Shown: positions 29,745-38,316 of the stretch, in pieces | Numbering within the stretch: the stretch's first letter is position 1 | How the letters are laid out: each line of letters starts with the position of its first letter | From: Candidatus Scalindua sp. SCAELEC01 | GTDB lineage: Bacteria; Planctomycetota; Brocadiia; Brocadiales; Scalinduaceae | NCBI GenBank assembly: GCA_004282745.1 | Contig: SHMT01000015.1 | Location: 1-64,000 of the forward strand | Direction of reading: 5' to 3' | Length of the DNA: 64,000 nt | Program-made: the position numbers and the translations under genes | The notes under the pieces: model-generated | The model's database searches: none | What the model was told of the DNA's origin: nothing | The model's input: the letters and a program-made list of their open reading frames with translations, nothing else

Positions 29745-30002
29745 ATGCCTACAATTTCAAAATTTTATGGGATAGTTGTATTCATGAATTATAATGAACA
29801 CAATCCTCCCCATTTTCATGCAATTTATCAAGAGCAAGAGGCATCAATTGACATTCAAACTGGGTTAGTACAAGGAAAAATGTCAAAGCGTGTATTGCGG
29901 ATGTTGTTTGAGTGGTCAGAAATACATAAAGATGAATTAATGGAAAATTGGGAATTGGCAAGAAACCGCAAACAATTAAACAAGATTGAACCATTAGTGT
30001 AG
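29745..30002 (+). CDS. DUF4160 protein (cassette 3, first gene)
   Basis: 85 residues: MPTISKFYGIVVFMNYNEHN, PPHFHAIYQEQEASIDI and VLRMLFEWSEIHKDELMENW. These are the hallmarks of DUF4160 proteins, small cytosolic proteins nearly always found beside DUF2442 and suspected to form a toxin-antitoxin-like pair. The conserved NPPHFHA His cluster is present. GGAG precedes the start. Its function is not established. It is co-directional with the next gene, ten bases away. Confidence 0.75.
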   Translation: MPTISKFYGIVVFMNYNEHNPPHFHAIYQEQEASIDIQTGLVQGKMSKRVLRMLFEWSEIHKDELMENWELARNRKQLNKIEPLV

Positions 30003-30012
30003 GAGGGCTGAA

Positions 30013-30267
30013 ATGTTTATACATGTTGACAAAGTTACGTATTTAAAAGATTACTGCTTAAGGTTATTTTTTAACAATGGGTTGGTTAAGGACGTTGATT
30101 TAAAGAGTGAATTATACGGAGAAATATTTGAGCCTCTAAAAGACAAAAATGTTTTTAATAAAGTGAAGGTAAATCCTGAAACGAAAACAATTGAATGGCC
30201 TAATGGAGCTGATTTTGCTCCAGAATTTCTTTGTGAAATAGGCAAAGAAGTTAAAGAGGTTGCATAA
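30013..30267 (+). CDS. DUF2442 protein (cassette 3, second gene)
   Basis: 84 residues: LKDYCLRLFFNNGLVKDVDL, LYGEIFEPLKDKNVFNKVKV and TIEWPNGADFAPEFLCEIG. This is the DUF2442 pattern (FxxGxxxxVDL... tIxWPNGaDlaPexL). The start has AGGAGG at ideal spacing and follows the DUF4160 stop by ten bases, so both are translated from one message. Such pairs are frequent in chromosomal integrons and are candidates for stabilising genes. Confidence 0.78.
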   Translation: MFIHVDKVTYLKDYCLRLFFNNGLVKDVDLKSELYGEIFEPLKDKNVFNKVKVNPETKTIEWPNGADFAPEFLCEIGKEVKEVA

Positions 30268-30273
30268 CTTGAC

Positions 30274-30453
30274 ATATAACGAGCGCATAAAGCCAACCAC
30301 CAGATTATGTGCGATTTTATATTTATTGAGGCTGCCGCTTTGAGCCTCACTTGCTAACGTCACCGCACAGGTGGTGGTTGTTTATACGAAACGTTCGGTC
30401 GCGCTGCGCACGATCGAATGCGGAGCTGTTTGCAAACTAGATAACTCGTTACG
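30274..30453 (+). repeat. attC: attC-like recombination site 3 (long)
   Basis: ATAACGAG at the left and CTCGTTAC at the right are complementary ends. Inside, CATAAAGCCAACCACC pairs with GGTGGTTGTTTAT near 30375-30387 except for two extrahelical bases, as L''/L' stems do. The outer boundary is uncertain; the 30388-30450 part may be extra sequence. At 180 bases it is longer than most attC sites. Confidence 0.45.
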
Positions 30454-30464
30454 TACCTAAGACC

Positions 30465-31271
30465 ATGGAAACAAAAGGCACATTTGAACTTATTCTTGAA
30501 ATTGTTAAGATCGTTTTATCATGGCCAGTTGTGGCTTTTCTGATTTTCCTGTTCCTAATCAACCCAATAAGAAGCCTAATAAGATCTTGGGAAGGTAGGA
30601 TCACCGAAATCTCCACACCGGTAGGAAGTGTAAAGATTCTGCCCCCTGAGAAACTTGGGGAAGCGAAACCGGAGTTAGCTGAGAAATCCCCAACAGAAGC
30701 TATTGAAGAGTTACTTAGACGTCCGCAGGAGATGCTTAAGGGTGTGGCGGAGGTGTTTGTCGGACGGGAGACAATCAGTAGAGGCTCAGGGTTTGTTGTT
30801 AGCAAAGACGGTTTCGTTGTCTCTGATATGAACGTGGTAGGAGATAATGAAACCGTGTTCGTGAAACTTCTTGGAGAGGAAAAGGTTAGGAGCGCCAAGG
30901 TAATCGGTAAGAACCCTGATAATTTTCTGGCTTTGTTGAAATTGCCAGAGGGACGATATCCAGCTCTCGATATTGTTAAAGGTGTGAATATTGGAGAAAA
31001 ACTTTATAAAGCTAGTGCAAGGTCTGGCTTCTCAGAGGGTATTGTGCAGAGCATTCAGGTCCACAGCAATCTCTATGGTCCCGCTGGCCCAATGGTTTTA
31101 AAGGACGTTATTATTACGTCGGCTATTTCAGAAGCAGGTGATAGCGGATCGCCAGTATTAAATGAGTCAATGAAAGTCGTTGGTGTGATCGTGGCGGGAT
31201 CACAAACACAAACAATTATCGTTCCGGTCGCACAAGTCATTACAGCGTTTCCACAAGCTTTCAACAAATAA
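30465..31271 (+). CDS. Membrane-anchored trypsin-like (S1C) protein with altered catalytic residues (cassette 4)
   Basis: 268 residues. A single N-terminal membrane helix (about 14-35, SWPVVAFLIFLFLINPI) leads through a helical linker to a DegP/HtrA-like protease domain (about 95-265): VSKDGFVVSDMNVVGDNETV, KLLGEEKVRSAKVIGKNPD and ISEAGDSGSPVLNESMKVVG. The nucleophile Ser227 in GDSGSP is kept. The usual His (TNxHVV) is Asn123, and the usual Asp (DLALLK) is Phe154, with Asp152 nearby. No PDZ domain follows. It is either inactive or uses another mechanism. It has no own ribosome-binding site and is followed 18 bases later by an attC-like site, fitting a cassette. Confidence 0.75.
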   Translation: METKGTFELILEIVKIVLSWPVVAFLIFLFLINPIRSLIRSWEGRITEISTPVGSVKILPPEKLGEAKPELAEKSPTEAIEELLRRPQEMLKGVAEVFVGRETISRGSGFVVSKDGFVVSDMNVVGDNETVFVKLLGEEKVRSAKVIGKNPDNFLALLKLPEGRYPALDIVKGVNIGEKLYKASARSGFSEGIVQSIQVHSNLYGPAGPMVLKDVIITSAISEAGDSGSPVLNESMKVVGVIVAGSQTQTIIVPVAQVITAFPQAFNK

Positions 31272-31289
31272 AGATATATTTGCTGATCA

Positions 31290-31416
31290 GTCCAACCTGT
31301 CACTGAAGCGAACCCCTTTATCATGTGCGGTATTCAAGTTTTTAGATTCTTTGTTCATTTTATTTTTATTCAAAGTCTTATTCGTCAAGCGGGTTAGCTT
31401 AGCTCGGCGTTATGTG
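31290..31416 (+). repeat. attC: attC-like recombination site 4
   Basis: Begins GTCCAAC (fits RYYYAAC) and ends GGCGTTATGTG, a good right core. GAAGCGAACCC pairs with GGGTTAGCTT except for one unpaired base. The middle is AT-rich. Size and layout match VCR-type attC sites and this is the clearest of the four. Confidence 0.65.
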
Positions 31417-31456
31417 AAGAAGGCTCAGATTTTAACCTTAAAGTGATGGTGAATAC

Positions 31457-31594
31457 ATGAAAGAAATTCTGGAGATCCTCACCAGTACATCAGTTGAACT
31501 AATAGTTTTTGTCGTATTAGCCTACTTTCTTAAAGTTTTTATCGAAAAACGTCTAGAAGGAAAACTATGGTCCCGACTCCAACCACATTTGTGA
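31457..31594 (+). CDS. Small membrane protein or membrane-protein fragment (cassette 5)
   Basis: 45 codons starting 43 bases after attC-like site 4: MKEILEILTSTSVELIVFVV LAYFLKVFIEKRLEGK. One transmembrane helix (about 14-28) is followed by a basic tail (KRLEGKLWSRLQPHL). A second short frame starts on its stop codon (ATG 31594) and runs 20 codons. No family is recognised. The position is right for a cassette gene, but it could equally be a decayed piece. The 160 bases after it hold nothing I recognise. Confidence 0.35.
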   Translation: MKEILEILTSTSVELIVFVVLAYFLKVFIEKRLEGKLWSRLQPHL

Positions 31595-31757
31595 TGGCTG
31601 TTCTGGATGCGGCTATTTCCGCGGTTAGCATGCTCTTCATTATAAGTACTCGATAGAGAAAGAAAAAAATTGCGGATATTAGTGAGAGGAAGAAAATTAG
31701 CATTGTAACATATAGGACAATGTGCTATAGCTGGGATTGTATGAAATAAAAAAATAA

Positions 31758-31995
31758 ATGAGATATCTGGCAAATAAAACATTCCAAAAGGATTTGAAGG
31801 ATTACAAATTAGATGATAATTATCTTCATGATGTCCTAGACGATATCTTTAAAGACCGGGCTCAGCCTCTTGGAGCTAAGATGTATCAAATTAGAGCTGC
31901 AAGAAAAGGGCAGGGTAAAAGGTGGAGAATTCAGAAATATTTTTTTCTGGAAAGAAGATGAACTTATAATATTTTGTTTACTATTTTCTAAATAG
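31758..31995 (+). pseudogene. RelE/ParE-type toxin with a one-base frameshift
   Basis: The first 54 codons (RYLANKTFQKDLKDYKLDDN, LDDIFKDRAQPLGAKMYQIR, AARKGQGK) resemble RelE/HigB-family toxins of about 78 residues. The frame then turns into RWRIQKYFFLERR and stops at 31961. Dropping one A from the run at 31917-31920 restores GKGGEFRNIFFWKEDELIIF and CLLFSK, the expected C-terminal strands, ending at TAG 31995. The gene is therefore disrupted by a single inserted base, unless recoding occurs. No antitoxin gene is visible next to it. The stop overlaps the ribosome-binding site of the next gene. Confidence 0.65.
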
Positions 31996-32006
31996 GAGTC
32001 AATGTT

Positions 32007-33152
32007 ATGGATTTACTTATTAACGATTACAACCTCGGCCTCATTGCCGCTGCCGAACCTCCCTGCCTGTCGCTCTACCAACCGACGCACAGGGTTTTTC
32101 AGGACAAACAGCAAGACCCGATACGCTTCCGTAATCTGCTGCGCGAGTTGGAAGAGTCGTTGCGACGGGAGTACTCCACGCGGGATGTGCGGCCACTGAT
32201 AGAGCCGTTTGAGCGCCTTGCCGAAGATTCGGAATTCTGGCGGATGCGGACGTTGGACGGGCTGGCGGTGCTGGCCGCACCCGATTTCTTCCGCGTGTAC
32301 CGGTTCCAGCGCCCGGTGCCGGAACTGGCAGTGGTTGCCGACAGCTTTCACATCAAGCCACTGGTTCGTCTGCTTCAGTCCGCCGACGGCTATTACGTTC
32401 TCAGCCTGGATCGGCAACAAATCAGGCTTTTCGAGGGCAACCGCGACCGGTTGGACGAAGTCGAACTGGCACCCGGAGTTCCACGCACCAGTGCGGAGGC
32501 GCAGGGTGAGGAGGATCGGGAAAGACACTTCTCGACCTGGTCGCCCGGTGGTGACTCAGGCAGCATTCTCTACGGCAAGGGTTCCCAATCGGAGATCGTG
32601 GATGCCGATGCCGAAAGATTTTTTCGCGCGTTGGATCACGCGATTTTGGAGCAGTACTCGCGTCCGTCAGGGCGACCTCTGCTGTTGGCGGCGCTGCCCG
32701 AAAATCAGAGCCTCTTCCGTCGTCTCAGCCGCAACCCGCTCCTGCTGGACGAGGAGATCGACATCAATCCCAACGCATTATCCCTTGAGGAGCTGCGTGA
32801 CCGTGCCTGGCAGGCCGTCGAGCCGCACTACCTCACGCGGCTATCCGGACTGATCGAGAGCTTCAAGGCAATGAGCGCCCACGAGCTCGGCGATGCGGAT
32901 TTGGAGCGAGTTGCCCGTAGCGCCGTTGCCGGGCGGGTGAAAACACTGCTCATTGATGCCGACCGCCACATTCCCGGGCGGTTTGATGCCATGACCGGCG
33001 AGATCACCTATGACGACCTGTCCGATCCAGCCGTTGGTGATCTCCTGGATGATTTAGGCCAAATCGTGCTGAAACTAGGCGGTCAAATTGTGATCGTGCC
33101 TGCCGAGCGGATGCCCACAGATACCGGCATCGCGGCCACCTACCGGTTTTGA
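32007..33152 (+). CDS. baeRF3-family (bacterial release-factor-like) protein, GC-rich
   Basis: 381 residues: LGLIAAAEPPCLSLYQPTHR at the start, RLLQSADGYYVLSLDRQQIR in the middle and PTDTGIAATYRF at the end. This is the pattern of bacterial archaeo-eukaryotic release factor family 3 proteins, predicted to act on ribosomes in stress or dormancy. The role is not proven. AGGAG lies ten bases upstream. The base composition is strikingly GC-rich, with GC-ending codons, unlike the AT-rich genes on both sides. This suggests recent transfer. No attC-like site follows it, so it is probably not part of the cassette array. Confidence 0.75.
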   Translation: MDLLINDYNLGLIAAAEPPCLSLYQPTHRVFQDKQQDPIRFRNLLRELEESLRREYSTRDVRPLIEPFERLAEDSEFWRMRTLDGLAVLAAPDFFRVYRFQRPVPELAVVADSFHIKPLVRLLQSADGYYVLSLDRQQIRLFEGNRDRLDEVELAPGVPRTSAEAQGEEDRERHFSTWSPGGDSGSILYGKGSQSEIVDADAERFFRALDHAILEQYSRPSGRPLLLAALPENQSLFRRLSRNPLLLDEEIDINPNALSLEELRDRAWQAVEPHYLTRLSGLIESFKAMSAHELGDADLERVARSAVAGRVKTLLIDADRHIPGRFDAMTGEITYDDLSDPAVGDLLDDLGQIVLKLGGQIVIVPAERMPTDTGIAATYRF

Positions 33153-33155
33153 ACG

Positions 33156-33188
33156 ACGGTCTGCCGGCGAGGAAAACTGGCAGACCGT
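33156..33188 (+). terminator. Perfect hairpin after the baeRF3 gene
   Basis: ACGGTCTGCC pairs exactly with GGCAGACCGT across a 13-base loop, starting just past the stop codon. No strong U-run follows, so termination strength is uncertain. The remaining 245 bases to the next gene show nothing definite. Confidence 0.5.
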
Positions 33189-33433
33189 GCCGTACCATCA
33201 AAGTACAAGGTAAGATTGTGTAAGGAACGAGGCTGGGTGGATATTATTCTAATTCCGTTGATAGCCTTCTAATCGGCCCTTCAATAAGGCTTTCAGGTGT
33301 TAGCGGTGATGAGGAGATCAACTCAAGGCATAATTTTAAAAACACTTGAATTTTACTACCAATTTTGCTACTCCTATGAAATATTTAAAAAGTAATTCCC
33401 CATCATCAAACCTCTGTTGGAAAAATAGTAAAG

Positions 33434-34672
33434 ATGTCAAAAATTAGTTTAATCAAGTTGTTTTCCCGGCTTTTTTCTATCCCAACCTCATTAATAATCG
33501 CGGGACTCTTAGCGCTTTCGTGTACAGGACCATCCCCACAAGTACGAGAGTTTGAAAATGTCTCTAAGCTGAAAACCACTCCTCCGGAGACCTTCAAGGT
33601 ACTCACCTACAACGTCTGGCACGGACTCCACGTAGGTCCCTATTGGGTCGAACTAACTGAGTCCCCTGAAATACAGAAAGCCAGGTTTCAACTGCAAGTA
33701 AATCAAATGGCAAACGAGGCACCTGACATCATCTTGCTTCAGGAAGTCAATCTTTTACCCACAAGGGCGGATAAATATGTGAAAGCGCTGAGAAAGTTCG
33801 GCCTTGAATACTCAGAAATTCACCAAGTAGACGCTTGCGGACTGCGCTTGAGCAAGAACTTAGCCCTAATCTCTGACCTCAATAACGGGATGGTGACCTT
33901 AGCGAAAAAAAAGTACCGGTTAAATCGAATAAAGAGCTTGAAGACTCTCGGCAGTTTCGGGATGTGTCGCAGCACATGGGGTTTTCAATTACAGGAGTTG
34001 CGTTACGCCTTGATCTCCGAGATCACGTGGCCAGGTTCCGGAACCAAATACCTGGTTGCGAATGTACACAAGCATTCAAGTTTTGACAACAGCATCAAAT
34101 TTCTGAAGCAGGTAAAAGAATTGACAGGTGGAAAGCAATCGAAGCTTTATTCTCAAATCAGCAAGCCCTTTAAAAGTTCAAAACGCAAGCGCAAGAGAGG
34201 GCTCCGCCTATTGATGGAAGAACTCAAACGATTACAAAAAAGTGGCGGATATGCCGGCATCTTGGTGGGTGGAGACTTTAATTTTGATCCTTACTCCCGC
34301 GAATACAAGAAAGCGCTGAAACTCGGCCTGCTCGATACTCATGAGATGGTCATTCGTGACAGAGAGCTCTATACCTGGGATCCTGATGGGAATGATCTCA
34401 TTGTCGAAGACGTTGAATCGATAATCCCACAAATTTTGGATAGGGCCGTTTCCAAGGCATCAAGCACTGCTCAGGCCGAGATTCTTTCTGCGTTCCAGGA
34501 AGATATGTTACGTCCCAAAAGAATTGATTATATATTTGTGGATTCTTTCTTGCCTAATGCACCCCTCAGACAAGAACTGTTTGGACTCGCCAAAGATCAA
34601 GATGGGCTGCCGGCCTCAGATCATTACGGGGTATTAAACATCTACTCGCTAAATCAAATTGGGATGGAGTAG
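33434..34672 (+). CDS. Endonuclease/exonuclease/phosphatase-family exported protein
   Basis: 412 residues. A hydrophobic N-terminus ends in GLLALSCTGP, a possible though not ideal lipobox. The EEP fold motifs are in order: FKVLTYNVWHGLHVG, DIILLQEVN (metal-binding Glu), VANVHKHS (less canonical), GGDFNFDPYSREYKKAL (Asp/Asn pair) and LPASDHYGVLNIY (catalytic Asp-His). This superfamily includes sphingomyelinases, inositol phosphatases and DNases; the substrate cannot be told from the sequence. A basic helical insert (KSSKRKRKRGLRLLMEELKR) is unusual. It lies 16 bases before the glucan dikinase gene but is probably unrelated in function. Confidence 0.75.
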   Translation: MSKISLIKLFSRLFSIPTSLIIAGLLALSCTGPSPQVREFENVSKLKTTPPETFKVLTYNVWHGLHVGPYWVELTESPEIQKARFQLQVNQMANEAPDIILLQEVNLLPTRADKYVKALRKFGLEYSEIHQVDACGLRLSKNLALISDLNNGMVTLAKKKYRLNRIKSLKTLGSFGMCRSTWGFQLQELRYALISEITWPGSGTKYLVANVHKHSSFDNSIKFLKQVKELTGGKQSKLYSQISKPFKSSKRKRKRGLRLLMEELKRLQKSGGYAGILVGGDFNFDPYSREYKKALKLGLLDTHEMVIRDRELYTWDPDGNDLIVEDVESIIPQILDRAVSKASSTAQAEILSAFQEDMLRPKRIDYIFVDSFLPNAPLRQELFGLAKDQDGLPASDHYGVLNIYSLNQIGME

Positions 34673-34682
34673 ATAACTTACC

Positions 34683-34721
34683 TAGTGCGTGAACGAAAAC
34701 CTAGTGTTTGAACGAAAACTA
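34683..34721 (+). repeat. End fragment of the TAGTGTTTGAAC element
   Basis: Two successive terminal motifs, TAGTGCGTGAACGAAAACC and TAGTGTTTGAACGAAAACT. This matches the inverted right end of the full copy at 20126-20274. The rest of the element is missing; the GWD gene sequence follows at once. The GTG start of that gene lies inside the first motif. Confidence 0.7.
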
Positions 34722-37700
34722 CATAGTGGAATCGGTCTTTTGAAAGTAAAAATAACAGCTGCAAGAAACGGTGTAACCATAGTGGTGAAAGAGAAAGAGA
34801 CGAATGACCAACTTGAAGTCTCTCTCCAAATGAATAGCCATGAGCCGTGTCTCTTACACTGGGGTATAAGCAGAAGCCCAAGTGCAACCTGGCAGGCCCC
34901 CCCCCAATCTCTCTGGCCTGCTGGCACTAAAGCCTTCGATCAAAAGGCAGTGCAAACCCCCTTTTCACCCATCAACAGTGAAAACCGGATTGTGCTTAAA
35001 TTGGATAAATCAATGAAAGTAGCGACCATTCATTTTGTCCTCTTCTACCCCGGTTCAGGCCAATGGGACAATAACGATGGCAAGAACTACTCTATTAAAT
35101 TACAGCAGGTTGAAGAGCAGACAATTCCACCACATCATCTCCTACAAGCAGAGATGGAGGGCAAGGAAGTCTTATTGGAGAAGAGGTTTGATCTTTACGA
35201 AGAGTACACTTTGGCTGTTGCCGTTAGCAAGAGCAATAAAAATTACCGGGTAATGATGGCTACCGATATATCCGGCCCACTCCTCTGCCATTGGGGTGTA
35301 GCCGTAAACGCCCCTTTTGAATGGCTTTTACCGTCAGCGTCAGTACAACCGACGGGAACAGCCGTAATTGATAGCCGCTCCGTACAAACACCCTTTGTTT
35401 TACAGAATGGTTTAAACCGGTTGAATTTACCATTCAGTGAAGAGGGTGCACCCATCGGTATCACCTTTGTTTTAAAAGAGGCTGAAACAGGCCTCTGGTT
35501 AAAAGATAAGGGGAGAAATTTTTTCATCCCAATTAATAGTAGCTTACAAGAGGGAACAGGTTTACTTACCTCCAACTTTTTCTCTCTCGCAGAAGAGATT
35601 ATCCAGGCAGAAATGGAGAAAAACTCGTGGACACTGATGCACCGTTTTACCCTCTGCCATGACCTATTAGAGAAATCAAACAGAGACCGGGACTTATTTG
35701 CCACCCTTTTTGTCTGGTTGCGTTACTCTGCACTCAGGCAACTAGACTGGCAAAGAAATTATAATACCCAGCCGAGAGAGTTGAGCCATGCCCAGGACCG
35801 TCTGACCTTGCGGCTTGCCGATATGTACATAAACAACAGTGAAGACAGGGACATAATCAGGTTACTCTTTTCCACGCTTGGACGGGGAGGAGAGGGACAA
35901 AAAATACGAGATGAGATACTGAACATTATGCATCGGCACCACATAAAGGAGGTATCAAACCATTTCATGGAGGAGTGGCATCAGAAACTCCACAACAATA
36001 CTACCCCTGATGACGTCGTTATCTGCGAGGCATATCTGGAATTTCTCCGAAGTGACGGAGATCTTTCCCTCTTTTACGATACCCTCCGGAACAAGGGTGT
36101 CACAAAGGAGAGATTAGAGAATTTCGAACGTCCAATTGTAACACCACCAGATTTTGTTCACCACCTGAAAGAACCACTCATACACGAATTTGAGAATTAT
36201 TTAAAGATTCTCAAGTCGATACATTCCGGCACCGACCTGGAAAGCGCAATGAATGCGGCCCATTATCTGCTGAATGACAACACAAGAGAACATTTGGACG
36301 CTCTTTTTCAACAGAGATTCGAAGTGAAGATGCAACTGCTCGATCAAGTTGAAAAGATTACGATGGTAAGAAAAGAGCTTGGCGAACTCTTACGGGTAGA
36401 GAGTAACCAGGGGAGGTTACGGGATATGATCTACCTCGATTTAGCATTGGAAGAGACCCTGCGTCTTATCATAGAGGGAAATATTCAACCAGAGGTAGAC
36501 CAGGACCAACTTGTAGACTTAATAGACAGGGCACTAGAAAACCAGTGTCTCTCGTCTGAGAGCACTGAACTTATGCAGTGTTTTCTCCATTGGAAAAAGC
36601 TTAAGGGCATGGAGCGTTTTAGTCAAGATTGGTCTCTCCATGCTAAGTCAGTTCTTGATCGGATCGGCAGGGTAATCGGTGCGTTTAGCGATGACTACTA
36701 CCACCTGTTTCAACCGAAAGCTGAGTTCCTGGGCAGCGCCTTTCAAGCCGACTCATGGATTGTGCCCCTCTTCAGTGAAGAGATTATTCGGGGAAGACTT
36801 GCCTTCATCCTTTCGATGCTCGCACACCATCTTGAACCGATCCTGCGCATGTATGCAAGGCTCGGGAATTGGCAAGTCATAAGCCCCGGTGAGGCGTCTG
36901 GGAAAGTTGAAATCGTTGACACGTTACGAGCGATTCAGGGAAAAAGCTTTTGCACTCCTACCGTTGTCGTTGCAGATAAAGTCATGGGCGATGAGGAGCC
37001 ACCCTCAGGCGTATGCGCAATTATCACGCCTGATGCCGTTGATCTGGTTTCCCACATCGCAGTCCGTGCCAGAAACTCACACCTCTTATTTGCCACCTGT
37101 TATGATAATGGGTCTTTAGAAAAACTCAAGTCTCACAGGGGACATTTTCTCAATCTTGCGGTAACGGCAAGCGGTGATATCATGTTTGAAAAATCTGATA
37201 ATGCCATTACCGCAGAAGAGCCGCAAATAAGAGTAATAATTAAAGAGTTACCGAGACGCCCCTTCTCCTCATATGCAATTTCTTCAAACCATTTCAACGA
37301 CACAATGGTTGGTGGCAAGTCAAATAATTTAATGCGACTCCAAGGGGTATTACCGGAATGGATCACTCTTCCCGATTCCGTAGCGCTACCTTTTGGAGTG
37401 TTTGACGAAGTACTCTCTCTTGGTGTAAACAGAAAGGTTGCTGAAGATTATGAAAAGCTTCTCAGTAAAATTGAAGAGAACCCGAAAAAGAGGCTTTCTG
37501 AAATAAGAGCGCTCCTTCTTAAACTTCAACAACCAAAGGAGTTGTTTGAAGAGCTACTTCGAGTTATGAATAGATCAGATCTTCATCAGGAAGAGGATGA
37601 AGCATGGATGTGTATTAAGCAGGTTTGGGCATCCAAGTGGAATGAAAGAGCGTATGTGAGTCGTAAATCGAGAGGAATTCCCCATAACAATATTGATATG

Positions 37701-38204
37701 GCCGTTCTCATACAGAGAGTTGTCCCTGCAGAATACGCCTTTGTGATTCACACCCATAATCCTTTCACCAATGATGGTAACGAACTCTACGCAGAAGTTG
37801 TATTAGGGCTGGGAGAAACACTGGTAAGCAACTATCCCGGCAGGGCGCTCAGCTTTACTAAAAGAAAAGATGGTTCTGAACCAAACCTGCTCGCTTATCC
37901 AAGTAAAGGCATAGCCCTTATTGGAGATGGCTATATCTTTCGATCAGACTCAAACGGAGAAGATTTGGAAGGGTACGCAGGCGCCGGTCTTTATGATAGT
38001 GTAATGTTACCCCAACCCAAAAAACTCTCTCTCCAATACGAAGAGGAACCTCTACTTTGGAATTTGTCGTTTAGAAGGGACATGCTGAACGCTATTGCAG
38101 AAATTGGTATGATAACAGAAATGGCCACCGGCTCACCGCAGGATATCGAGGGTGTTTATGCTAAGGGGAAATACTATCTCGTGCAGACACGTCCACAGGT
38201 GTAA
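34689..38204 (+). CDS. Alpha-glucan, water dikinase-like protein (GWD)
   Basis: 1171 residues. Two N-terminal modules each contain a starch-binding-like motif: HWGISRSPSATW...QTPF near 57-95 and HWGVAVNAPFEW...QTPF near 200-235. Both resemble plant GWD CBM45 modules. The helical middle has the family motif HQKLHNNTTPDDVVICEAY. The phosphohistidine domain has VDLVSHIAVRARNSHLLFAT with His789. The C-terminal ATP-binding domain carries VGGKSNNLMRL, RAYVSRKSRGI, DMAVLIQRVVPAEYAFVIHT and SNGEDLEGYAGAGLYDS. GWD phosphorylates glucose units of starch-like glucan using the beta-phosphate of ATP. Start: GTG 34689 within a mobile-element end, another GTG at 34704; no good ribosome-binding site is seen. 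The next dikinase gene follows 112 bases later. Confidence 0.88.
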   Translation: MNENLVFERKLHSGIGLLKVKITAARNGVTIVVKEKETNDQLEVSLQMNSHEPCLLHWGISRSPSATWQAPPQSLWPAGTKAFDQKAVQTPFSPINSENRIVLKLDKSMKVATIHFVLFYPGSGQWDNNDGKNYSIKLQQVEEQTIPPHHLLQAEMEGKEVLLEKRFDLYEEYTLAVAVSKSNKNYRVMMATDISGPLLCHWGVAVNAPFEWLLPSASVQPTGTAVIDSRSVQTPFVLQNGLNRLNLPFSEEGAPIGITFVLKEAETGLWLKDKGRNFFIPINSSLQEGTGLLTSNFFSLAEEIIQAEMEKNSWTLMHRFTLCHDLLEKSNRDRDLFATLFVWLRYSALRQLDWQRNYNTQPRELSHAQDRLTLRLADMYINNSEDRDIIRLLFSTLGRGGEGQKIRDEILNIMHRHHIKEVSNHFMEEWHQKLHNNTTPDDVVICEAYLEFLRSDGDLSLFYDTLRNKGVTKERLENFERPIVTPPDFVHHLKEPLIHEFENYLKILKSIHSGTDLESAMNAAHYLLNDNTREHLDALFQQRFEVKMQLLDQVEKITMVRKELGELLRVESNQGRLRDMIYLDLALEETLRLIIEGNIQPEVDQDQLVDLIDRALENQCLSSESTELMQCFLHWKKLKGMERFSQDWSLHAKSVLDRIGRVIGAFSDDYYHLFQPKAEFLGSAFQADSWIVPLFSEEIIRGRLAFILSMLAHHLEPILRMYARLGNWQVISPGEASGKVEIVDTLRAIQGKSFCTPTVVVADKVMGDEEPPSGVCAIITPDAVDLVSHIAVRARNSHLLFATCYDNGSLEKLKSHRGHFLNLAVTASGDIMFEKSDNAITAEEPQIRVIIKELPRRPFSSYAISSNHFNDTMVGGKSNNLMRLQGVLPEWITLPDSVALPFGVFDEVLSLGVNRKVAEDYEKLLSKIEENPKKRLSEIRALLLKLQQPKELFEELLRVMNRSDLHQEEDEAWMCIKQVWASKWNERAYVSRKSRGIPHNNIDMAVLIQRVVPAEYAFVIHTHNPFTNDGNELYAEVVLGLGETLVSNYPGRALSFTKRKDGSEPNLLAYPSKGIALIGDGYIFRSDSNGEDLEGYAGAGLYDSVMLPQPKKLSLQYEEEPLLWNLSFRRDMLNAIAEIGMITEMATGSPQDIEGVYAKGKYYLVQTRPQV

Positions 38205-38316
38205 TGCTTGGCTTTCTAACAAATTGAAATATTGCACAATATGGACTAAAGGATGACAAGGATAAAGAGTAAGAAGAAGAAAAATAATTGATTTAGCTGA
38301 AAGTGATATACTAGGT

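Noticed and set aside
32209-32853. 214-codon frame overlapping the baeRF3 gene in another frame
   Set aside because: High GC lowers stop-codon frequency; the translated sequence is Trp/Arg-rich with no family match, while the baeRF3 frame has clear conserved motifs.
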